In this document: piece by piece, positions 27,799 through 40,290 of the stretch
How the letters are laid out: each line of letters starts with the position of its first letter
Numbering within the stretch: position 1 is the stretch's first letter
DNA from: Sinonovacula constricta
Taxonomy: Eukaryota > Mollusca > Bivalvia > Cardiida > Solecurtidae
DNA: 64,000 nt
Direction of reading: 5' to 3'
NCBI GenBank assembly: GCA_007844125.1
Contig: CM017558.1
Span: 43,638,876 to 43,702,875 of the forward strand
Position numbers and translations under genes: made by a program
Notes under the pieces: model-generated
Seen by the model: only the letters and a program-made list of their open reading frames with translations
Database searches by the model: none
Told to the model about the DNA's origin: nothing

Positions 27799-27850
27799 AT
27801 TGAAGTCATGACTTTCTGAGGGCCGCATTATTCAACACAACTCTGTTACC
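27799..27850 (+). promoter_or_regulatory. 5' untranslated segment and start context of the protocadherin
   Basis: The acceptor TATATTTTCAG ends at 27798. Fifty-two bases of untranslated sequence follow, then ACCATGG (27848-27854), a textbook Kozak context. That context, followed directly by a signal peptide, fixes the start codon at 27851. Confidence 0.6.
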
Positions 27851-30539
27851 ATGGCAACTGTTGTGGCAGTCCTTGTGTCCTTAACCTTGATGGTGCTAGA
27901 AATTCAAGGCCAGGATACTAAACTAGATTTCAGAGTGAGAGAAGAGTTACCAAGTGGTCAGAAGATAGGCAGTGTGTCGAGCTTTAACAAGACTTTATCA
28001 CCAGAACAGCTTTCGAAACTTCGCTACCAGTTTCTGAAAAATAACTATCAACATTTGTTTACTCTCAATGACTCCTCAGGTGATCTCTACACAATGGTTG
28101 TGATAGACAGGGAGAGTGTCTGTAGCCAGCAACTGGACTGTATACTGGACTTCACAGTGGCTGTCATAAATGAAGGTATATTGGTCACATCTGTATCAGT
28201 AACAGTCCATGTGGAAGACATCAATGATCACGTACCAACATTTACACCAGATACTATCACTCTGCTGATTTCTGAAGGTTCGACAATAAATGCTTCTTTT
28301 TCGATTCCTAGTGCTGAGGATAATGACACAGGAGGTAAGAATGGGATTCAGAGCTATGCCATTGTCCCTGAAAGTGATATGTTTGGCCTGACACAGGAAT
28401 CTAGACTGATAGGCTTCAATATCCAGATTTATGTCAAGAAGGCACTGGACAGAGAAATCACAGATAGTTACAAACTCCAGGTCGTGGCAAGAGATGGGGG
28501 AACTCCACCACAAACAGGTTATATGACCGTGGACATCATTATCACAGATGTTAATGACAACAAACCCCAGTTCTCCAAGCCTGTGTACAATATTTCGATT
28601 GAAGAAGACACACCAGCCCAATCTGTAATTCTCACACTCTCAGCCAAAGACAAAGATAGTGGAGCCAATGGTATTATTTTCTACCAAATTGCTCCTTTAC
28701 AAGCCAATAAAGATCAGATCATGAATTATTTTTCGGTAAATTCCACAACAGGTGATGTCGCAATCAAGCACCAGCTTATCTATGAGGCCAACAAATACTA
28801 CAGTTTCATCGTGGAAGCTTATGACAATGGAGAAAATCGGCAGGTTTCTCAGGCCCAGGTCTATGTATATGTCAGTGATGCAGGTAACAACCCACCAAAG
28901 GTCAGCATAAGCACCATCAGTCCTGGCAATACAGGTTTCGTGAATATATCAGAGATTTCCAAACTGGGAACTTTTGTTGCTTACATCAGTACAGAAGACA
29001 GTGATACTGGTCCCAATGGCATTGTCTCATGTGTATCTACGAACAGCTACTTTGCTGTCAATCAGATTGCTGCTAATCAGTTTTCTGTAGTTGTCCAAAC
29101 AGTTCTGGACAGAGAGACAAGTGACATCCATAATGTGACCTGTCATGTGTTCAGACCATGGTACTCCAGTCATGAGTTCATCTGCAAGCTTCATCGTGCG
29201 AATCACAGACTACAATGATAACGCTCCAGTGTTTGATCAGACCTCCCACAATGCCAGTGTGTATGAGAACTCTATTCAGGATCAGGTAATACTTCAAGTC
29301 AAGGCCACTGACAGAGACATAGGGAGTAACAAAGATATAACATACAGGATAGACAATGAACCACGAGTGACTGTCAACCAAGATGGTGTGGTTATAGTGA
29401 AGCCTTCATTTGATAGAGAGATTGAACCTTTTGTTCTTGTTAGAGTCCTTGCCATTGATAATGGGAATATTCCTCTCACTGGTACAGCTACCATTTCACT
29501 CACCATCCTGGATAGAAATGACAACAGTCCATACTTTGTTGGAGAGACTTTCCAGTTTGAAATTGTTGAGAACCTCAATTCAGGCACTAGCATAACCAGA
29601 CTTAAAGCTGAAGATAAGGACATCGAGGAGAACAGCCGAGTTACATTCAGCCTGTCTCCCAGTGATGTTGAACGTAAGCTTCCTTTTACAGTGTTTGCTG
29701 ATGGAGTTATCCAGTCTAACAGAGCACTAGATCGAGAGGAGAAGAGCTTGTATGACTTTATTGTTATTGTACGAGATCAAGGAGAACCTTCAAGAAATGG
29801 ATCAAAGGTCATTCGAGTGATTGTGTTAGATGTGAATGACAACAGGCCTAACATCACTTTCCCCAACAAGGAGAACAAATCTGTTTCGATTATTTATCCT
29901 GATAGTCAGAATTCATATGTTGCCAAGATATTTGCATATGATGTAGATTTTGGTGATAATGCATCTCTAATCTATCAAATTGTGCATGGCAACGAACTTG
30001 GTATCTTTGAAGTAGATCCTGTAACAGGAGTGATTCTGGTGTCCAACAACAATGTGGTGATTGACCATGACCTTAAAGTGACCTTGGGATTGGAGGTGAA
30101 GGACAAAGGTCCAGAGCCTTTAACTGCCACTGCTGAGCTAATTGTCAATATGGCATACAGTAATGCTTCATATGCAGCGGTAGAAAGCAGCGAGAACAAA
30201 TTTGTCATCATCTCTGTTGTGGTTATCATAGTCACAGTGCTTATTTCTGCCGCCATTATTGGGGTGATACTTCTGTTGCGGTACTTGGACAAAAAGAGAA
30301 AGTCAGCAGAATCTGACCGACGGTTGGACACCGATGGTGGTTTCAAGGACAAACCGTCACTCTTCATCATCAATAATGCGGGCGAGTCGAGCACAGATTA
30401 TGGTTTGGGAGGATCTGATGCCAGCAGGAAGAAGAAGGAAGTCAGTTTCTCCCTTGATGACCATGACTCTCTCAGTAACTACCAGCAGGAGGCCAAGCTG
30501 AGCCAGCTGCCAGAACCAATCAAATTTGTCCCAGAAAAG
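27851..30539 (+). CDS. Protocadherin (delta-type), coding exon 1: signal peptide, seven cadherin repeats, membrane helix
   Basis: This large exon encodes a cell-surface calcium-dependent adhesion protein. Residues 1 to about 21 are a signal peptide (MATVVAVLVSLTL...). Seven cadherin repeats follow. Their linkers are DINDHVP (about 123), DVNDNKP (about 233), DAGNNPP (about 343, degenerate), DYNDNAP (about 453), DRNDNSP (about 554) and DVNDNRP (about 660). DRE motifs are present in repeats 1, 2, 4, 5 and 6. Repeat 3 has a YE motif instead, as is usual in protocadherins. A membrane helix spans about 784-812 (FVIISVVVIIVTVLISAA...), followed by KKRK. KKEVSF (about 861-866) fits the RVxF-type PP1-docking consensus seen in delta-1 protocadherins. 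Packing the whole ectodomain into one exon is typical of the family. The donor is AAAAG|GTACTT. One surplus base near 29141 shifts the frame between repeats 3 and 4; the sequence on both sides is intact. Family certain; orthology not assigned. Confidence 0.95.
29139..29144 (+). other. Frame break 1 in the protocadherin (one surplus base)
   Basis: The first frame runs intact to NVT (codon ending 29140) and afterwards turns into non-cadherin sequence ending at a stop at 29216-29218. The next frame over is cadherin-like from 29142 on (VMCSDHGTP). One C of the CC at 29139-29140, or the T at 29141, is surplus. A real insertion, an allele or an assembly error would all look like this. Confidence 0.85.
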
Positions 30540-30877
30540 GTACTTGGTTATGTTTAAATTTGTAGTTCTTGAAACCATCTTCACAGTTTCATGGTTCAGT
30601 TGTTGTTGTTTTTTATAAACCATCTCCACTGAAGCATCAATGTTTCATCTTGTTATTTAAGGTTTTTTCCTCATATGATTTTTTATACCAAAATCCTAGA
30701 TTTAAAATCAAAGTACCAAGAAATAAAACTCCCCAAACTGCTGCAAAGAATACAACAAACATTTATTCTCAGTTTCATTAAAAAATACAAAAGAAACATA
30801 TCTTTCCCATAAATGATAACAAATAACAAAATAAATCCACAGTGTTATATAATTATCTGCATTAACTGTTGTTTCAG

Positions 30878-31112
30878 CCACGTCGTGACAACACGGAGAA
30901 GTCCCGTGAAATGTACGACAAGGCGACCACGCGACTTGAGAGCTTGAAGCTTCAGCAGATGTTGATGGAGACGCGGGCCAAACAGAATGCACAGCTTCAC
31001 CACCATCCCATCAACCCTGATGATAGCCGAAGCGAGACATCAGGAGAGACAATCCCTAGTGACAGTGGACGAGGCGCCAGCGAGGAGGAGGGCCCAAGCT
31101 CACCTACACATG
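30878..31112 (+). CDS. Protocadherin coding exon 2 (cytoplasmic tail)
   Basis: The acceptor TGTTGTTTCAG ends at 30877 and the donor CATG|GTATGG follows 31112. Entry is in phase 0, joining PEK to PRRD. The exon holds 78 codons plus one base. It starts with a charged, probably helical segment (about residues 897-935, EKSREMYDKATTRLESLKLQ), then a histidine run. It ends in an acidic serine-rich stretch, SDSGRGASEEEG (about 957-968), which resembles the DSGxGxS block of the conserved tail motif CM2 in vertebrate delta protocadherins (recalled, not searched). It probably carries cytoplasmic binding or phosphorylation sites. The intron before it is 338 bases, the one after it 242. Confidence 0.9.
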
Positions 31113-31354
31113 GTATGGGATAGTTTTTGCTTTTTTAGGCTATCTACACTAGACATTTAAATTTGTGGTCTATAGATATTTTTATTTTATGTTGTTTTTT
31201 AACTCCATCATAATTATTTAAAAACAACATTAATTGTTGTGTTTTGTTAATGTTCCTCTAATGCTGGAAATAATAAATTACTGATTGTATTTTTTAGGTA
31301 AGCACATTAAAGACCCTCTCTTTCAAACAAATTTTATAATTTGCTTGTTTACAG

Positions 31355-31769
31355 ATGATCAGAAGATGTTTGAGTACTCCACACAATCCAAGTTCATGCT
31401 CACATCTGCTCCATCATCCATCCCACCGCGACCTTCAACTTCCTACAGTTACAGCCCCTCCTCCCATCCCAAGTAGAACTTACAAACCCTATGCTTCCTT
31501 CAACAACTATCAGAACTATTCTAACAGTCGACCATATTATGAACTCGACCAAAATGGTGTGACCTCTGTGATAGACAACAGTGCATTGCACTGGCAACAA
31601 AATAATCAGTACTCAAATGTGTTTCCAAACAGTACTCATCTTGATTATCTAGACTATTCTTCATTGCCATCACAATATCGAGGTTCGGATAAAATCTCAC
31701 GATGACGACGATTGCTCAACAACCACTTCAGGAAGTTATACTCTACAAACATTAGAAGATCTTTTGTGA
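31355..31769 (+). CDS. Protocadherin coding exon 3 (C-terminal tail, two frame breaks)
   Basis: The acceptor CTTGTTTACAG ends at 31354. With the single base carried over from exon 2 the frame reads DDQKMFEYSTQSKFMLTSA and then meets TAG at 31474-31476. The next frame over continues in protein-like style (IPSRTYKPYASFNNYQNYS...) to TGA at 31703-31705. The next frame again gives DDDDCSTTTSGSYTL and ends at TGA 31767-31769. The last motif resembles the TTTSGSY block I recall near the C-terminus of delta-2 protocadherins. The two breaks fall in a CCCC run (31455-31458) and an AAAA run (31691-31694), each one base too long. With these and the break in exon 1 set aside, the three exons total 3336 bases, exactly 1112 codons including stop. 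Taken literally, the protein would be truncated. Confidence 0.8.
31455..31458 (+). other. Frame break 2 in the protocadherin (one surplus C)
   Basis: A run of four C. With three, the frame entering from exon 2 would pass from SYSYS directly into PPPIPSRTYKPY; with four it stops at 31474. Consistent with a homopolymer error, an allele or a true lesion. Confidence 0.75.
31691..31694 (+). other. Frame break 3 in the protocadherin (one surplus A)
   Basis: A run of four A. With three, the frame would pass from GSDK into SHDDDDCSTTTSGSY; with four it stops at 31703. It is the same direction of shift as the other two breaks. Confidence 0.75.
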
Positions 31770-32640
31770 AGAAGGTGAAGAAAACACTCATTTTGGTGCA
31801 AAAACTCAAACCAAAAGTTTATGTCTGTGATATTTTTATCTGTTTGCAATTTGTGTTTATAACAACACAACTTTTGTGAAATTGTGTAATAGATCTCAAT
31901 TACTTTAATGGAAAAAAGTGCAGACGTTTTATTGCTGATTGCAGCATCTGTGTTCATTACTTGAACCTTCCATTTATTGATAAACTTCATCTTGTCAGCA
32001 GTGCAAAATTCACATCTGAAAAAATTAGATTTAGTTTCTGAAAAAGAGGATGGTGGCAAAGGGTTGGTTGTCATGAAAATTGGTGTTACAAGAAAGCTTT
32101 GGTAACAGGAAGGTTTCTTCAGAGATGGTGTAAGCCAGAGAGAGGTTCCTCACAGATACACTTCAAACAGGTAATTATTAGCTACAAGTTGCAAACTTAA
32201 ATGCTTCAAGAAATGGTGTACTTAACTTCTTATCTTGCTCAGTACAAATTTATCAAGGCTTGGTGAATAGAAGAGATCTAGAGTGGCTTAATCAAAATAT
32301 GACATTTGGATGCCCGTACAAAGTTAAATTAATTAAGTAACTTGATCAACATGTAGGGCTTAGTAAAAAGATAGGATTAAGTATAGATTATCAACAATTG
32401 TGGCAGGTGTGGGGTTATTGTTGAGAATAGTATGATGAATCTGTGTATATAAATTTACAGTTGACATGTAAATAAGATGATGATAAATGGACAAAGAATT
32501 GTAAGAAATATGGGAAATTTCAAAAAAAGAAAAAAAATAATTTTAAGGTGTTTTTTTAAGAAAGTTAGCAATTTTTACAGTGATTAATGATTAATAATAA
32601 AAATGACCCCAAATTTCTCAAGTATGTCTTTTTTATTATA
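31770..32640 (+). other. Probable 3' untranslated region, with optional donor and poly(A) signal
   Basis: No coding signal after the stop at 31767-31769. GAAG|GTGAAG (GT at 31775-31776) could be a donor leading to the exon at 32844. If it is not used, an AATAAA at 32596-32601 could end the message. Confidence 0.45.
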
Positions 32641-32843
32641 TTAATTTTAATTTGTAACAAATGTTTATGTTATGATATATTGTTAATGACATGGTATTGC
32701 TTTGCAAAGTTTCATGGTTTTAGGATTTTAGTTTAAAGCATAACAAGGTAACTCTGCCAAATGATTTTCCATCAGTAAAACTATTTTGTCAATTCAACTG
32801 CTATAAAATTTTATATCTTATATTTTACCATTCCAACCATCAG

Positions 32844-32992
32844 GTCTCCAAATGCAATGTTCCACAAGGATCGATCCTTGAGTTCAACTTTGACAGATAT
32901 GGGAACTTGGAGACTGTGAGGTGCCAGAATGGATCACGAGGACCGTGAGAATATTCCTAGGTCATCGTGGATCCTCCCAGATATCCTCCCAG
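32844..32992 (+). other. Candidate additional 3' exon of the protocadherin gene
   Basis: A pyrimidine-rich acceptor (CCAACCATCAG ending at 32843) and a perfect donor (CCCAG|GTAAGT, GT at 32993-32994) bracket 149 bases. Two frames look protein-like. One gives SPNAMFHKDRSLSSTLTDMG and stops. Another gives CNVPQGSILEFNFDRYGNLE and on to a stop. Neither connects in frame to exon 2 by simple splicing, so the exon is either untranslated, an alternative C-terminus with a further indel, or joined to an exon I did not identify. Splice-site quality is the main support. Confidence 0.5.
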
Positions 32993-34734
32993 GTAAGTCA
33001 CTTTCTGATATCTCCTGTCAGTGGTAAAGGATGTCTGTATTAGAGACTAATTCCCTTTATTGACTCCTGTCAGGGTTTATATTCTTTAGTTTGATGGCTT
33101 GTACAGGTAGTTGTCGAATTGCAAGATAACCTTTGTAAATTACGCTTAAATGACTTTACAACATATTGCAGAATTTAAAAAGGAGGTCTTAATCTTAATC
33201 TACTAGTATAAGAGAAGTACATGTACAAGAAATATCTTTTTAAACTTCCAGAAATATAATTGTAAATTTCTTAAGTTAAAAGAATTGGAAGAAAGATTAA
33301 ATATTAACTCTAAAGTAAAGAAATCACTATTTTACTTGTCATCATAAAAGATATTTCAACTTCTATTGACCTCTAGAGAACCTTAGTTTGATAAGTTAAT
33401 TTTAGTTTCTCAAATGTATGGGATGGAGCATTGTATAAGGATGGGTGCACTGTATAATGAACATGTCATTGGATATCCACAAGGTTAAAGTTGGTGCAAT
33501 ATGAGCTTATAACAAAGACAAGAAACATATTAAGTAAGGAAGGAGATGGCTGTACTGGAGTAAATAGATACACTCTACACTGATTGTCGTCACACCAGTT
33601 AAAATGTATAAACTTTCTGACTTCTTCAGAGATAGATGGGAAAACAGTATAAGACAATTAGACGAATCTTGTGTTGTGACTTCTATACACCTCAAAAATA
33701 TTTGTTGTCTTTATAAGAGTAGTAACAATATAATATAATAAGAGGAATTAAAATACATTAAAATGTCCACTTATGGACAAAATGGATAGCTAAAGTAATA
33801 ATTATGTAGTTATAACTTTGAAATAAACCACTTAAAAAGCAAAATGTACTTGAAAAAAGAACTGCTGGTTTCCTATAAATAAAATTTGAAATGAGATAAA
33901 AACTTTATATCATTAATATTTAACTAGAATTTAAAATGCAGTTATTTAAAAATGAGTGAATATAGTTATTTTTTTAGTCTGAATCATGTAAAAAAAACAC
34001 TCTGAAATCCCTTTAAGTTAGATTCCCTGTAAAATTCATAAGGATAATTAATATGTAATGATATGATGACATCAAAATCAATGGGGCTGACACTCATGAA
34101 AGTGTTACAAGAGAAAAAAATCTATCACAGGATGGATAAGGTGGGAAAACACGTCATAGCAGATTTATTGGGCCATGTGATTGATGGGGATTGCCCCACA
34201 TCCACCACCACCATGGGTTGATAACAAATCAATTAAGCTCCCAGAATGGAAGAAAATGATTGGGTATCAAATGAAAGTTCTCATATTCAGTAAAATGTGA
34301 AACAATATAGATAATAGTGGTTATTGACAGATGTTAATGGGTTTATAATGTGTTTTTGTTTTCTGTATACACAATCTGGCCTAGTTCTAGTTATCAGATT
34401 TGGATTTTGTTTAAGTTTGTAGTCTGGTGTGATATATTTACTATTAGAGAAGCTTTCTAAACCAAATGCAGTTATCAAAAGCAGAACAATCTTACCATTG
34501 ATGTCCTTTATTCTGGAGATAGGAAAACAATAAGTTCTTACCTGATAAGATAATTAGACTCATTAATCATCATTTAGATTTAAAGAATTTTTTTTTTTAT
34601 TATACACGTAGTTAATTGTATATTTTTAGAAATACTACATCATAATTAGAGTCATGTTTTCATTTTTTACTTATCTGTTTAATATATAAATATACAGGTA
34701 ATATATTATTCCTAGTGTCTTTTGTCTTTTACAG

Positions 34735-36215
34735 TATGTTGCTGCATTGAATACTGGTACAGGAGGGACCCATGACTGTCAAATCCTCCTCTTGTTAGTC
34801 AAACACCTACTGCTTGGATTTGGCCTGGAACACTGCCCAAGGAATACACTTAGCAGAAACATGCCAGCATCATTGTGTAGAGTTGATTATCGTATCTGTT
34901 TGGAGAAACTAATACGATGAACTGTTCTGCAACCAATTTTAATGGGCAAAAAAGAACAGGAACTGAAAACTGTGACTGCTGACAAATCTGGCTATACATA
35001 AAAATGTGATGTTAACTACATTGACTTGAGGAAGTGAAACAGCTGGGTGTGGACCAATCATGCTTTATGAGGATCATTAGTTGGCAGGAAACAAATGTAG
35101 ATAAACTATAACAAAAGTGAGATATTATGACTGTTTATGACTGGTAGAAGCCAATGCACCAAACAACTAGATTTACCCATAATTGATTGAGTTTATGAAG
35201 TCTCATAATATGTATGTAAGAAACTGCTAAAAAGCTGGAAGTTAAACTTTTCTTATGATTTTTAGAGATCCACAACTTATCTGCATCTGTAAGGGATGTT
35301 TACAGAAGTGCATTGTACATTAGTTGTTAATTGTTACTTAAGATTTAAAATTATTAAAACAATACAAAAATGTTGCAGTAACATTTCTTACTTTAAGTGT
35401 GCCAGGTATTTTTTTCAAACTTTGACTTGTTTTTATTTCGGTGGTCAAAGTTTCAAGATAATATTTGCCACTAAATGCTACAATAGTTTTTTTTCTTAAA
35501 ACTTACACAGATTAACATGTAAAAAAAGAATTGGCCCCACTTGTCAAGCAACTTACAGTTAAGTGTGAATGTTCTTAAGATTCATGAGTCTATTAATATT
35601 CTGTCAACTTTTATCACAATTACTAATTTCATTTTGTTGCCTTCATTTCATTGGCAAAAATGTTTAACTATCATACCAGTAATGACACAAATCATTTTTT
35701 CACATTATAGTCGCCTTATTGCATTTCATTTGTAGCATTCTAATTCTGATCAGGTTTGGTTTACTCTCCAGCGTCATGCCTAAGGGTAAATATTTGCCTC
35801 TTGATCTCTAATACTTGGTTACCTACTATTCAAAGTATAATTTGCTGCCAATTTTTCATTATGTTTCTTCATTCAACAACAGAATACATGACATTATGTT
35901 ATCACTTTATCACATGTTTCATCAATTTATATAAATGGCACAATGTTGCCATAGTAACATGGTCAATATGTACCTTTTTTATGTGATACTATGTGTTCAA
36001 TGCTTCCTTGACTACAAATGGCGTTATAGACTTCAAAGCAAAACCATTCTGTTGTTATTTTATAATAGTGTTTTGACACAAACAAAGCCATGACACAATT
36101 ATGTTTGTTTTATATATATCATTATTATTTTGGAAATATTATCCAATGAGATATTTTTGTTTTTGTAAAAAATGTTAAATGTAAAAAATAAAAATGTATT
36201 AATGAAGTCATGCTT
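34735..36215 (+). other. Candidate terminal non-coding exon
   Basis: A strong acceptor (TTTTGTCTTTTACAG ending at 34734) precedes a long AT-rich stretch without conserved coding content. An AATAAA at 36187-36192 would be a fitting poly(A) signal. It would complete the protocadherin 3' untranslated region after the exon at 32844-32992. The 33.0-34.7 kb intron shows nothing else. Confidence 0.35.
36187..36192 (+). terminator. Possible polyadenylation signal AATAAA
   Basis: It is the clearest AATAAA after the acceptor at 34734. Assignment to the protocadherin transcript is inference. Confidence 0.3.
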
Positions 36216-38509
36216 TGCCTTGTCGTGTTATAATTCCTACAGCAATGATAATGCTGCTTTCTAGTTTTATTTAAATTTTAATTCAAAGAAAGAATCCTTT
36301 TGATAACACAAATGTTGAACTAAATGCCTAAAGTGTGGAAAAAAGATGCATAATGAATCCAACTGTGTTGAAGACCTGAACAGTGTGACATTTAAAACAA
36401 CATATTTTCATCATGAATAAAAGAAAACAAACAATTAAAATAATAAACTTCAATATTAAACAAATAAAAGAATTTAGTAGAAATAACAATACAGAAAGTA
36501 TGAAGCATCCAATTGCATGCAATGATCTGGAGAAGAAGATTGCCCATGAATTATTGTTAACCAACATATCTCAATATTTGAACTATTATAATTTAAATTC
36601 CAATATAAAACAAATGAATAACTGAAACTGAAAACTTATATTTGGTAAAAGAAACTTAGAAAGTTAGTTTCCTGTATGACTTACATTTAAAAATATGCAA
36701 AGTTTACATATTTAATGATGAATAAAATATATTCTGACCGGTGATTAAAAATATGTTTAAACTATCACATCTACAAAATCAATATTGACAAACCCAACCA
36801 GAGACCACTATAACATCAATGTTGTTTTAAAAAATAATACTGCAATGTTGTTTTTCTGTTTATTTTATTCTGATTTATGACTTTACATTTAAGGTATGAT
36901 TTTTATGTTGTCTGGTTTTGGAGCACAGATTAAAAAATAAGTAAGATAAGTTTAATTTACAGTTCAAAACACATTCTTATAACAACCAACCGGATAATTT
37001 ATTCGTTAGTCTGTATTTAAATATGGATATAGAGACAGGATGTTGTTGATACTTATTTTGTACAGCAAACTTGAAACTATGCAACAACAATAATACAGGA
37101 TTGTCTAAAAACCACAAATACACTGACCACAATAAGACAATTGTAAGAAAAGACGACATGCCTACATGATACTTATTTTTTACTCATGATAATTAATTGT
37201 AAAGTATAAAAAACATCAGTATAGAAAATTAAGGTGTGTTTAATAAATGATATTGTGTCAAACAAGTAATACCTGATGTACCTCATGCTGCACTTCTTGG
37301 TAAAAGGTAAGGGGCCCTTCTAAGGTTGTTATATATATATATATCTTAAATTATTTCCAATCTACAATAAAGCTATCAAGATGAATAATTCCCCTTGTTG
37401 AAGTAAATGTAAAACTTTAAATTTAGCCCCCTTTAGCTCGAATAAATCAATATTTTGGACAAGATAATGATTCATTTTAAGAATTAAAATAAACAATAAG
37501 CTTTATAGTTTCCAAAATCTTGAGAGTGCTAGTTAAGGCTGCGACATAAAAACAACAACTACAGTTCAAAGCTTTAAGACGCTGATAAAGTGTGTTTGAA
37601 AAAAAACTTTCAACAATTGTAAATAAAAATCGATCAGTTGGTTGTCCTTCACTCCGGGATCAAGTATCCATTCGGGGATCAATGACAGGTGTAACTTATG
37701 TGACTCATCGGCTAAAGCAATGATCGCTCCCGCGGAACGAAATCAGCTTGGGTTTTATCTTAGCCTTTTTGCAGACATCAACTTTTTATATCTGGATATA
37801 TTTTAATTAAAACAATACCTGTAACAACTGTAACGACAGGAAGCCTGTGTCACAAGAGTGTACTGTATTCTACCTGAAGGGTTATGTTACTAAACAAATG
37901 TCCTATGTCCAAGTTTCAGTGGTATTGTCTATAAAACAAAAGCACAGGAAGAGACACATACAAATAAGATGATCGGTCGTTAATTACAGAAATATCCAGG
38001 TGGCGTACCTTTCATATCGTGACTCAGTTCAGTTTTGTGCTGGTTTTGTTTTTGTTTGTTTACCGTGTTTCAAGTTTTGAAAAAAAAGAGTTAACATATG
38101 GATTCCATTGAAATAGACTAAAACAGAATCACAGTCTAATCATTTTCTAATTGCTAAAATAAAACTCTCGATAGTGTCTGATTTTAGACCTTCAATGTAG
38201 TTTGCTTTAACATGGCAAATTTTCTTGCACATGATTGATCGACAGTCAGCATAAACAACGAAACTAGCATATCACTTTAAACGTATCTGCAGCAAATAGT
38301 TCAGAAGAGCATATATCGTTCTCTGAGAAGAGTTAAGAAGAGACAGGATACACAAACAAACAAAACACAACTATTGCGTATAAACACAAGCAATAAACAA
38401 CCGGTAAATAAAACAAAAACACATTGTTTAATTATCTTAAGGTTTATTGTGGCTCATATTCAATTAAACGACAACGCACAAATATTATAACTACGGGTGG
38501 ACATTGAAC
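36216..38509. other. Non-coding stretch, nothing specific seen
   Basis: AT-rich, with a short (TA)n at about 37329-37344. No gene-like frame on either strand. Confidence 0.5.
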
Positions 38510-38775
38510 AAAATTATTACCTTATCGCAATACATCGCTGTGTCGCACTGTATCTCAATATATCGCCATATCATAGTTAAAGTTCAAACTATTGTTATAC
38601 GTCATAATATTGCTTAATCTCAATATATCGATATGTCTCAATATTTCGCCATATCTAAAATAATTTTTTTTAAATATCGCCACATCTCAAAATATTGCTA
38701 TATCTAAATGTATCGCTATATCTCAAAATATTGCCTTTTTCACGATGTATATCTTAATATATATTTATACCATTT
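38510..38775. repeat. Degenerate short tandem repeat (ATATCTCAATATATCGC-like)
   Basis: Irregular copies of a roughly 20-base motif built of TATCTCAA, TATATCG and CCATATC blocks. Spacing is uneven and the units are strongly diverged, so it looks like an old array. Confidence 0.65.
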
Positions 38776-39270
38776 GTTTGAAATATATCGCAACACGATT
38801 TTTATCATTGTTGTATTTTGTCTGCTTTTACCGAACAAGGGTCTAGTTTTAAATGGATTTCGAAAGAACAAACAAATTAGTTCACGTTTATCCTATCGGA
38901 TTATATTAATTAATTAAGTCTTATTCGGATTGTGGCAGTGATAAAAATGATTGATTGGGTTACTGGTTAACTCAAAATTACAAAACAATGTCCGTTTGAA
39001 GTTACTAGTTTACACTGTGTGAAAAAAAAATACAATTCCAAATAGAGAATAATTAATTTAAATGACTTTTAATCAGTCAGATAGTGGGGAATAATATAAT
39101 AAATTGTAACACTAACAGGTGCTCTAATCACGTGATGGGAAATACAATCTAAAGCCTTTTTTCATTTTCAAACCATAAGGAATTCCACACTGAACCATCT
39201 GTTTACCACCTTTAACTTATCTACGCAGGACTGTTGTGATGTTGATAGCTACTTTGTTTGTTGTAGAATG

Positions 39271-39492
<222 letters not shown>

Positions 39493-40290
39493 CGTTTTTC
39501 AGTTAAAACCGATAGGGTCAAATTATTTGGTCTGGTCTGAATGTAAGTAAATGTTTATTTATTATTGCGACATGAGTACAATTAACAGGTTACAAATTTT
39601 TATTTACATGAATAATGCTAAAATGCATTATCACATATAGATCTAGATTACATGAAACTATAAATCGTGATGAGTCAATTATTTCCATTTTGCATGTGAA
39701 TATTTTTATGTTTCTTATATTGTGAATTATGAAATATCTTATAAAAGATATACGGCGTTGATGTGACTTAACCGTGCAGTGTGTCTGCAACTGTAAGGTA
39801 TATTTTCCAAAAAAAAACTTTAAACAATAAATGGATACCTTTCACGAATCAAGACACCAAAAGACAATACATTTTATTGCATTAATATAATATTACACTG
39901 TATATATACAGCTAAATTATAAAAAGCACGTTGTGTGTGACCCACAAAATAAAGCTTGCCAATATGTTTTAGATTATTTATAATGGCTTATTAAAAAGAA
40001 TATAAAAGTTTATTGCAAAATAGCAACAAACAAAACAAAAAACGTATGCTTTATAAACTGGTAAATGAAAAGGTTTACTATGCACGCTACTTCGTATAAT
40101 TTAACCCAACCAAGTTAAATTCGTATAGAGCTTCGTCTCAGCAATAAAAAAAGTCAGTGTGCACACCACTTCAGTGTAATGGTAAGGCAGTCATCAAAGA
40201 GAAGTCCCGAATGTTGCTATATTGGGGGGAAAACGTAGCCTTCAGTGGATGCGTTAGACTTAAGCAACAAGTGTGTGTACATGTTGTTGT

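Noticed and set aside
29139..31694. Programmed +1 frameshifting in the protocadherin
   Set aside because: The three sites share no slippery motif, stop context or structure. Two lie in homopolymers, which fits indel error or mutation better.
31736..32074. Minus-strand frame of 112 codons behind the protocadherin stop
   Set aside because: Lies in the presumed 3' untranslated region, antisense, without motifs.
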